Source: Bdellovibrionales bacterium
GTDB taxonomy: Bacteria; Bdellovibrionota; Bdellovibrionia; Bdellovibrionales; UBA1609
Assembly: GCA_016714165.1 (NCBI GenBank)
Contig: JADJNU010000002.1
Location: 62,001-126,000 of the forward strand
Length of the DNA stretch: 64,000 nucleotides
Reading direction: 5' to 3'
Shown here: one piece after another, positions 57,538 to 64,000 of the stretch
Layout of the letters: each line of letters begins with the position of its first letter
Position numbering within the stretch: the first letter of the stretch is position 1
Made by a program: the position numbers and the translations under genes
Notes under the pieces: generated by a model
The model's input: only the letters and a program-made list of their open reading frames with translations
The model's database searches: none
What the model was told of the DNA's origin: nothing

Positions 57538-58326
57538 ATGCAACGGGAAGTTTTCTTATCAATTATTGTAATGAGCTCGATTCTTTTTTCTTTCAATGGA
57601 TGGTCAGATACGGCGATGACCCAAGAGCAAGCTGATGCGGCAATCAAAGAGGTGGACGAGAGGCAGAGAAACTCTGGAGACTATAAATCGCTATGTTTTG
57701 TGAAAGAAACTGAAAGAAAAAAGGAACCCCGACTTTTTCAAGCTATGGTTTACCGTCGAGATGACGACGACAAATTCATGATCTTGTTCGTGAAACCCAA
57801 GGAGGAGGCAGGAAAAGCCTACTTAAAAATTGACAAAAATCTATGGAATTTTCAACCTGGCACAGGAAAGTGGGAGCGAAGAACAGAACGAGAAAAGCTG
57901 GCTGGAACGAATTCTCGGCGAAGTGATTTCGATGAATCCAGACTTGCCGAAGAGTACACGACGAAATATCAAGGCGCAGACAAGCTAGGGAGCTATCAAG
58001 TTTATAAGTTTAAACTGACCGCCAAAGAGGGAGTTGACGTGGCCTATCCTATTTTAAGCATTTGGGTCGACCAAAAAGACCGCAATCTGCTCAAACGTGA
58101 AGAATATTCTTTGAGTGGAAAGCTCATGAGAACGGCTTTCTATCCCAAATGGAAAAAACAGTTTAGCCCGTCAAAAAATGCTGATGTCTGGATTCCCGAA
58201 GAAATTCGAATTTTTGATGAACTCGAAAAGGAGAATACCACGGTCGTTCTGATTAAGGAGACTGATCTCGGAAAATTAGAAGAAAATATTTTCACCAAAG
58301 CCTGGATAGAGAGCAAAAGTAAATGA
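57538..58326 (+). CDS. LolA-like outer-membrane lipoprotein-sorting protein
   Basis: 262 residues, signal peptide 'FLSIIVMSSILFSFNGWS'. The core ('KFMILFVKPKEEAGKAYLKI', 'NLWNFQPGTGKWERRT', 'TKYQGADKLGSYQVYKFKLT') is that of the periplasmic LolA-fold family found beside FtsX ABC transporters (PF17131-like). It likely carries a lipid or lipoprotein from the permeases to the outer membrane. Overlaps the next gene by ATGA. Confidence 0.82.
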   Translation: MQREVFLSIIVMSSILFSFNGWSDTAMTQEQADAAIKEVDERQRNSGDYKSLCFVKETERKKEPRLFQAMVYRRDDDDKFMILFVKPKEEAGKAYLKIDKNLWNFQPGTGKWERRTEREKLAGTNSRRSDFDESRLAEEYTTKYQGADKLGSYQVYKFKLTAKEGVDVAYPILSIWVDQKDRNLLKREEYSLSGKLMRTAFYPKWKKQFSPSKNADVWIPEEIRIFDELEKENTTVVLIKETDLGKLEENIFTKAWIESKSK

Positions 58327-59555
58327 AATCCTTTGCCGTTTCAATTCCCATCTTTGCAGTTTTTCTTTCACAGATCCTGTTGGCACACGCCGAGGATTTT
58401 CCAGGAGGAGATCCTTCTGCTAATCTGGAAGAGACTTTAAAAAAAGGGTTCTCTGCGGAAGGAGGGATGCAGGATGAGGACAAAAAGGCCTTAGACTCAG
58501 ACAGGTTAAAAATTGGAGGCAAGTTACAGGCGGAGTGGCAAATATATACAATTAATAATTCCACAACTAGAAAGGACTTTGTGTCCAATCCGATGACATT
58601 GGAGATGTACCTCGACTCGCAACTTAAAGACGATGTTCGCTCCTTTTTCAGAGGTCGATTGGTTCATGACGGATCAATTGACGAGAGCACTCCATCCCCT
58701 ATCACGGGGCTGACACAAAAACAGACGACGAGCTCTCTTGACGAAATGAAGCTTAGTTTGAACACAAACAAAAGAGTTTATTGGACCCTAGGCAAGCAAA
58801 AGATAAAGTGGGGCGCATCAAAATTTTGGAATCCTACGGATTTTATCAATAACCAGAAAAGAGATTTTCTAAAATCAGAAGATGTTCGTTCTGGAATAAC
58901 GATGATAAAAGCTCACATCCCATTTAGAGATGCCAACGGCTATTTGATCGGCGTCACTGACGCGGCCAACGAAACAAATCAGACCGGTGCCGCCGCACGA
59001 ATTGAGGTGCCTTTGTCAGCGGCCGAATGGACTTTTTCCAGTTACAGTCGTAAGGGCCAGCCCACGAAATTTGGAACTGACTTCTCATTTGCTCTGGGAG
59101 ATTTCGATCTATATCTGGAATGGGCCGAAAGTAACCAGCAGTTTGATAAGAGTGCGAGTGGTGGTTTAACCTACCAGTTCAAATACAGTGATGACGACAC
59201 GGTCTCACTGGGTCTCGAAGGCTTTTGGCAAGAAAATGGTTACGACAATAAAAGCTCTTATTCTACCCTTATTGCCAACAACAAATTTGTGCCGTTTTTT
59301 CTCGGAAGAACTTACGGCCTTCTAACGATATTTTTGCCAAATCCCGGGGCCTGGAATGATTCGAGCTTTATGTGTTACGCTTTTCTTAACGGAAGTGACA
59401 GAAGTCAATTCTACCGCCTGACCTGGACTTACGAGGGCTACTCTGACCTCCGTCTTATGGCTGCTTTGGGGGCCAGAGCGGGAGAGAGTGGAACAGAAAT
59501 GAAATACTTCAATCAGGGAATGGACGCTTATTTTCAGTTGAAGGCTGAGTTTTAG
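58323..59555 (+). CDS. Outer-membrane barrel protein of the export operon
   Basis: 410 residues. Signal 'FAVSIPIFAVFLSQILLAHA', an acidic spacer, then alternating strands to the end ('KIGGKLQAEWQIYTIN', 'RVYWTLGKQKIKWGASKFW', final 'YFQLKAEF', terminal Phe). A 16-or-more-strand barrel similar to DUF1302-type porins. Being the last gene of the Lol-like operon, it may receive the exported substrate. Inferred. Confidence 0.75.
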   Translation: MKSFAVSIPIFAVFLSQILLAHAEDFPGGDPSANLEETLKKGFSAEGGMQDEDKKALDSDRLKIGGKLQAEWQIYTINNSTTRKDFVSNPMTLEMYLDSQLKDDVRSFFRGRLVHDGSIDESTPSPITGLTQKQTTSSLDEMKLSLNTNKRVYWTLGKQKIKWGASKFWNPTDFINNQKRDFLKSEDVRSGITMIKAHIPFRDANGYLIGVTDAANETNQTGAAARIEVPLSAAEWTFSSYSRKGQPTKFGTDFSFALGDFDLYLEWAESNQQFDKSASGGLTYQFKYSDDDTVSLGLEGFWQENGYDNKSSYSTLIANNKFVPFFLGRTYGLLTIFLPNPGAWNDSSFMCYAFLNGSDRSQFYRLTWTYEGYSDLRLMAALGARAGESGTEMKYFNQGMDAYFQLKAEF

Positions 59556-59763
59556 CGACTTGTTTGCATGAATACCCAGCAGGATACATTTGGCATACCG
59601 TCCTTTGACCTGCCGTGCATTTGGCCTCCAAAATTCAAGCGAATTTGCCAATGCCTCTGTATCGTTTTGAAACGAAGTGATTTTTCTGGCCTTCTGTCTT
59701 GAATTGAAACGACTCTCTCTCTTATTTACTCGCCGTGTTGCGAGTTCTTCCCTATAATTAATC

Positions 59764-60525
59764 ATGCCTACCATGAGGAGACTCTTCGTGAATAGAACCC
59801 CTATAACTTTGCTTGCCCTTGTTTTTATGACGGTGCTTCTATCGGGTGTTGCAGAAGCAAAGCTGTTCCGCAATGCCTACGTCAGTTATGAGTTGCCGCC
59901 CAAGTGGAGGTGCTCTCTCGAAGCCACCGAGTGGATCTGCACAAGTGACTTCTACGAAAAAACTCGCGAAGCAATGATCGTCCTTACGGCCAAGGAGGTC
60001 GGCCCCTCAGACACACTTCAGACTTATTTGTCATATTTGAATGTTTCGAAAACGATTCCCAGCGTGCTCGGGAAGCCAATAGCGTCGCAACTTGTCGGAG
60101 TTAAAAATCGTGTCATCAACAACCACATGTGGGTCGACGGAATGCACATGGGAAGCGAAGTGCCCTCCTATTACACTCGATATCTTGGGACGGTTAAGGA
60201 AAACATCGCCATTTTGGTCACATTTACCGCACATAAAACCCACTATACAAAATACAGCCAGGATTTTCTAAAGGCCATCCAGAGTCTTCAGGTCGTTGCA
60301 ACGAAATCCATGCTCACTGATAAGCCATTGACCGCCTCACGTAGCTCCAGAGAAACACTCGGAACTCCAATAGGCCAAGTATTACCGTCGGACTTTGGGG
60401 CAGAAGTACCACCTGAAGGCTCAGGAAGTGGTAAGGTCGGCTCGTCGCTCCTAGGCATTTTGATTCTGCTCGCCGCCGCAGCCTACTACTTTCTGTTTAT
60501 GGGCAAGAAAAAGAGGAGAAAGTAG
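59764..60525 (+). CDS. Exported protein with C-terminal TM (paralog A)
   Basis: 253 residues: signal peptide 'ALVFMTVLLSGVAEA', folded part of about 150 residues, low-complexity linker, then a C-terminal TM and basic tail ('GILILLAAAAYYFLFMGKKK'). 'PKWRCSLEATEWICTSDF' and 'MIVLTAKEVGPSDTLQTYL' align with paralog B. Two Cys in the same place in both. Function unknown; not found in families I know. Confidence 0.7.
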   Translation: MPTMRRLFVNRTPITLLALVFMTVLLSGVAEAKLFRNAYVSYELPPKWRCSLEATEWICTSDFYEKTREAMIVLTAKEVGPSDTLQTYLSYLNVSKTIPSVLGKPIASQLVGVKNRVINNHMWVDGMHMGSEVPSYYTRYLGTVKENIAILVTFTAHKTHYTKYSQDFLKAIQSLQVVATKSMLTDKPLTASRSSRETLGTPIGQVLPSDFGAEVPPEGSGSGKVGSSLLGILILLAAAAYYFLFMGKKKRRK

Positions 60526-60527
60526 CA

Positions 60528-61250
60528 ATGAAATTTAAACTCATCATCCTAATTCTTCCCTTCTCCCTTTCGTTCGCCATCCAAGCCAAGCAGATTTCAA
60601 CCCCCTTTCTGAATTTTCAAATCTCAAATCGATGGGATTGCCAATTTCAGGATCCGCTTGCCTATGTGTGTCGTCTTCAACTGAACCAACCCGTTCAAGA
60701 TGCCCTTATCATTGTTTCAGCTAAAGAAGCTGGACCTGAGGATACCTTTAATTCGTTTCAAAAATATCTGGGAATGCCTAAACCTCTTCAGGCAAAAGGA
60801 GCAACGCCAAGCATTTCAAAAGTCCAATATGTCAAGATTTTGGAAATCCATAAGCAGAAATGGACAGAGGGTCTTCATTTGAATAGCGAAATCGAGGGCT
60901 ATTCAACTCGGTACTTGGCCACCGTAAAGGGAAAACTTTCCGTTCTGGTTACTCTTTCAGCCGCTCAAAATCATTGGAAATTTTTTGAACAAGATTTTAA
61001 AATGGCGGTCCAGACTCTCCAGCTGACAAACAATCCAATTATTTTTTCTGACCCTTACAGGCTTGGCCAGAAGCAAAATCTGCAGAGCCCACAGCAAAAG
61101 CAGCTGGCCTCCACCTCTAAGCCTGCCAATCCATCCAGAAAGCAAGCTTCAATTCAAGCAGAGAGAACATCTTCGACACCCAATTATGCGCTCATGGGAA
61201 TTGCCGCTTTGGCGGTTCTGGGATTAGTTGTTTATGCGGTCAAAAGCTAA
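60528..61250 (+). CDS. Exported protein with C-terminal TM (paralog B)
   Basis: 240 residues, 2 bp after paralog A, so the same transcript. Signal peptide 'LIILILPFSLSFAIQA'. 'NRWDCQFQDPLAYVCRL', 'LIIVSAKEAGPEDTFNSF' and 'GYSTRYLATVKGKLSVLVTL' match paralog A. Gln/Ser-rich linker before a C-terminal TM ('LMGIAALAVLGLVVYAVKS'). A product of tandem duplication. Confidence 0.7.
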   Translation: MKFKLIILILPFSLSFAIQAKQISTPFLNFQISNRWDCQFQDPLAYVCRLQLNQPVQDALIIVSAKEAGPEDTFNSFQKYLGMPKPLQAKGATPSISKVQYVKILEIHKQKWTEGLHLNSEIEGYSTRYLATVKGKLSVLVTLSAAQNHWKFFEQDFKMAVQTLQLTNNPIIFSDPYRLGQKQNLQSPQQKQLASTSKPANPSRKQASIQAERTSSTPNYALMGIAALAVLGLVVYAVKS

Positions 61251-61373
61251 AACTGTTCAACTAAAATCCTGACTGAGTCACAGGTTACTTGAGGTGACGA
61301 AGAGATTCCCATATACTGAGACTCGAAACACGATGTCTGAAGCGTAGCTCAACAGCTCTTGAAAGGAGCACTC

Positions 61374-61724
61374 ATGGTTCTCTTTGACTGGATATCAAAG
61401 TTAAATGACTTTATCCGTTTAAATGATGTCACACCCAATTTATTATTGTTCTTTTTTGCGGTTACTGTTTTGGCCTTTATTTTTAGTTTGCGAGAATTCA
61501 CGTCCTGGTTAGCCAAGACTTCTGGATTGCGGCAGGAGATAATTGCAATTCGCGAGTCTCAGAAGCTCATCGAACAAAAGATTGATATCCTGATGACGCT
61601 TCGAATGAAAGATGTTGACTCAGAAACGACAGGAAAACCGAGTTATTCTTTCGCTTTTAAGGAAGGTTCTGATCTGCCTATTGCTTCTCCAATCTCAAAT
61701 CCTGCGGAACACATCTTAAATTAG
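61374..61724 (+). CDS. Small single-TM protein
   Basis: 116 residues from ATG 61374 (AAAGGAG at proper spacing; the TTG at 61359 lies before this site). TM at about 22-40 ('NLLLFFFAVTVLAFIFSL'), then a short coiled coil ('ESQKLIEQKIDILMTLRM') and a disordered tail. No family. Convergent with the M16 locus. Confidence 0.65.
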   Translation: MVLFDWISKLNDFIRLNDVTPNLLLFFFAVTVLAFIFSLREFTSWLAKTSGLRQEIIAIRESQKLIEQKIDILMTLRMKDVDSETTGKPSYSFAFKEGSDLPIASPISNPAEHILN

Positions 61725-61754
61725 AGTGAGCAAGCCTCATTGTACCAAATTCGA

Positions 61755-63170
61755 TCAGTTGATAAACTCTTTGTAGCTCATCACCTGAACAACACCGATC
61801 GGACGGAGTTGGTCTAATATCTTACTCTTCGAACCGTAAACCAAAACCTTAAGACCATCGGGCCTGAGATGTTTCTTAATGACCTCATTCACCTCTTCGG
61901 AGCTGATCTTGCCAATGTCACTCAGATAATCAGTTAGATACGAATCAGGAACCCCATAAAACCGGAGAGCCAAAAGAGACTGAGCAGTTTTCTCGGCAGT
62001 TTCAAGGGCCCTCGGAAACATTCCCCGAAGAAGAGCTTGGGCTTCCTCAACTTCCTTTGCGCTCACCCCTCTATCGCGGAACTCCTGAACGACCTTCAAA
62101 GTTTCTCCAACTATTTCCCCAACTTTGTCATTGCGAGTGAATGTTGAAATAGTGAAAGGTCCCTTATCTAATCGGGCGTCAAATTCAGAACTGATAGAAT
62201 AAGTGAGACCGCGACGATCTCGGATTTCATCTACCAATCTGCTACGAAAGGCACCCCCTAAAATCATATTTGCCACGCGCAATTTCAAAAAATCAGGATC
62301 TGTGCGTTTGATTCCGGGATGACCTATACGAATCTGTGTTTGGGCCAAATCTCCCTTATCAATCAACTGTATTTGAACTCCCTTTACTGGAGGAACCTCT
62401 GGAAAATTCGCGACCTTTTGATCTCGAGAGGTCCAGGCTTTGAAAGCACCTTCTAGCTCGCCGATAATATCAGGACCCAAATGGCCAACAACGGCAAGCT
62501 GGGCGTTGTTGGGTCGATAATATGCAAGGTAATATTTAATTACGTTCTTCCGGCGCACTCTCTGAACATCATGTTTCCTTCCCAAGACTCGCCTCGCATA
62601 GGGATGGGTCCCATAGAGAAATGAATCAAACATCACTTCTGCAAAATTCGATGGATCATCAACTGTCTTTTGGAGAGCCGAAAGAACCTGCTTTTGAACT
62701 CGGCGAACCTCAGCCTCCGCAAACGAAGGTTCGGTCACCATTTCGGAAAAATTCTGTAACAAGGCCTGACGATAGGGAGCCAAAGTACTCGCGCCAATCA
62801 AAGTAAAATCCTGGCCGACGTCAACTTCAAGTGATGAAGCTATATCCCCCATCGCATCGGCTAACTGCATGGCATCACGTTTCGTGCTTCCCTTATTGAG
62901 CAATTCCCCAACGATTGAAGCGACACCAGAATTCGCTATTGGGTCAGCACTCGCTCCCGCGCGCACCAAAAGTTTCATGCTGAAATAAGGCAGAGTACTA
63001 TCCTCGACTAAAAGGACCTTTAAACCATTTGAGAGAGTGACTTCCCTATACGGACGAAGCTGAAACTGACCAGTCTTAGCTCCGCTGCTCCCCATTTTTC
63101 CCGTTAAAGCGCAACCAAACAGAAGGGGCCAAAAAGTGCAAATCAAAAAAATCCCAACAATTTTCTTCAT
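61755..63170 (-). CDS. M16 peptidase-like lipoprotein without catalytic motif
   Basis: 471 residues. Lipobox 'FWPLLFGCALTG'. Fold of the M16 (pitrilysin/processing-peptidase) family: 'VTLSNGLKVLLVEDSTLPYF', 'YYRPNNAQLAVVGHLG', 'DEIRDRRGLTYSISSEFD'. At the HxxEH position it reads 'GVASIVGELLNKGS', so the zinc site is lost. Such inactive subunits pair with an active partner, which is the next gene (63191 on), 20 bp upstream. Confidence 0.88.
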   Translation of the reverse strand: MKKIVGIFLICTFWPLLFGCALTGKMGSSGAKTGQFQLRPYREVTLSNGLKVLLVEDSTLPYFSMKLLVRAGASADPIANSGVASIVGELLNKGSTKRDAMQLADAMGDIASSLEVDVGQDFTLIGASTLAPYRQALLQNFSEMVTEPSFAEAEVRRVQKQVLSALQKTVDDPSNFAEVMFDSFLYGTHPYARRVLGRKHDVQRVRRKNVIKYYLAYYRPNNAQLAVVGHLGPDIIGELEGAFKAWTSRDQKVANFPEVPPVKGVQIQLIDKGDLAQTQIRIGHPGIKRTDPDFLKLRVANMILGGAFRSRLVDEIRDRRGLTYSISSEFDARLDKGPFTISTFTRNDKVGEIVGETLKVVQEFRDRGVSAKEVEEAQALLRGMFPRALETAEKTAQSLLALRFYGVPDSYLTDYLSDIGKISSEEVNEVIKKHLRPDGLKVLVYGSKSKILDQLRPIGVVQVMSYKEFIN

Positions 63171-63190
63171 CGATCAAACTCCCTTTGCCT

Positions 63191-64000
63191 CTAGCCCTTA
63201 GGATTAACACGAATCACTGAACGCTGCTCTGGCTTGAGATATTTCTCAGCAACTGCTTTGATCTGATTCACCGTTACAGCGCTGTATTTATCCAAGTCCT
63301 TAAATAATTGAGTGTAGTCCTCAAAATAAATCTCGTTAAGAGCTAAAATTCTGGCCTTCCCTCCCACAGTTTTGAGAGAATCAACATAGTCCTTCATAAT
63401 TTGTGTTTTGGCCTTCTCCAACTCTTTCAAAGAAACAAATTCATTGCGCAGCTTCCAAAGTTCCGAATAAATAGAATTCGCTACCTTGTCGGCGTCCAAT
63501 CCAGGTTTCACCGATGAGACAATCTGAACAAGACCAGCTTGACCTGAGGTATCCGACCAAACGGCGACTTGATCCGCTATTTGCTGTCGATAAACGAGAG
63601 CCTTATGAAGTCTACTCGAAGAGCCGTTACCCAGAATATTAGCCAATAGATCAAGAGCGTAGGAGTCCTCAGCCCCAGCGGACTGGCCCTGAAAGGCAAT
63701 GGCAATCGTGGGGCTCTGCACATCCTTAGCCAATCGCTTCGCTCGCCCTTTTGCTCTGGCTCAAGGTTTTTCTTTCTTTCTGGTAAGACCTGAGCTGGAA
63801 TGCCATCATAGTACTTGCTGATGAGACCTTTTGCGGCCCTGATACTGAAGTCCCCCGTAATGACCAAAACGGCATTGTTGGGAGCGTAAAAAATTCGATA
63901 AAACTCCTTCAAATCATCGATAGATGTGGCATCCAAATCCTTCATGTACCCAATAACAGGCCAACGATAAGGGTGCGTCTTAAATACCGTTTCAAAAACG
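63191..64000 (-). CDS. M16 peptidase, partial (N-terminus outside window), frameshifted at about 63747
   Basis: The C-terminal part of an M16 peptidase that begins right of the window. 'VFKTHPYRWPVIGYMKDLD' and 'FYAPNNAVLVITGDFS' are visible, then the frame stops. One extra C in CCC 63746-63748 gives 'EQKGRAKRLAKDVQSPTIA' and continues in 'GAEDSYALDLLANILGNGSS'. The HxxEH site lies outside, so activity cannot be judged. Likely partner of the inactive lipoprotein subunit; both end up in the periplasm. Confidence 0.82.

Noticed and set aside
1..64000. CRISPR array or rRNA operon
   Set aside because: No regularly spaced repeats and no rRNA sequence seen; only one tRNA.

Overview
The window looks like chromosome of a Gram-negative, predatory-type deltaproteobacterium-like organism, most probably Bdellovibrionota. 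This is an inference from gene style and not from a marker gene. It rests on a lipoprotein with the 'YQNCAP' box seen in Bdellovibrio relatives, a soluble FliG-C-domain protein, many secreted hydrolases and outer-membrane barrels, a paired M16 peptidase locus, and housekeeping genes (nrdR-nusB, pyrC, rsmB, an elongator tRNA-Met) scattered among lineage-specific secreted proteins. Base composition is moderate and slightly AT-rich by eye.

Layout. 0-9 kb: a partial gene, an Hsp20 chaperone, a membrane protein, a FliG-C protein, a secreted type-B carboxylesterase, an XRE/acyl-CoA-type regulator and FabA. 9-14 kb: a secreted protein, two tandem arylsulfotransferase-like propellers, a His-rich CDF metal exporter and an ABC-F ATPase. 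14-23 kb: a secreted GH13 amylase and a secreted GH57 glycosidase facing each other, then a 1175-residue secreted alpha/beta hydrolase with a coiled-coil tail; an FNR/CRP-like palindrome lies between the last two. 24-29 kb is the accessory region: a tyrosine recombinase translationally coupled to a secreted caspase-like protease and a Cys-containing secreted protein, an ISL3 remnant that truncates a radical-SAM gene, and a PadR regulator with a membrane protein behind a near-perfect 20-bp palindromic operator. 29-40 kb: secreted and structural proteins, tRNA-Met, dihydroorotase and lipoproteins. 40-45 kb: a duplicated promoter/leader, one copy before a 29-residue hydrophobic peptide and one before a 1492-residue secreted protein that joins nucleotidyltransferase-like and PARP/ADP-ribosyltransferase-like motifs to long internal repeats. 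45-51 kb: RsmB, NrdR-NusB, a pyruvate dikinase/PEP-synthase regulatory protein and a LysR regulator. 51-59.6 kb: a subtilase lipoprotein and a five-gene Lol-like ABC export operon (ATPase, two FtsX permeases, a LolA-like carrier, an outer-membrane barrel). 59.7-64 kb: two tandem single-TM paralogs, a small membrane protein and an M16 peptidase pair running off the right edge.

A cross-cutting observation is that seven otherwise well-conserved genes (tyrosine recombinase, ABC-F, GH13, GH57, PadR, RsmB, M16) are each broken by one frameshift. In every case adding one base to a short homopolymer restores the family sequence. This points to base-calling or assembly deletions and not to biological decay, so these genes are described here as single repaired units.
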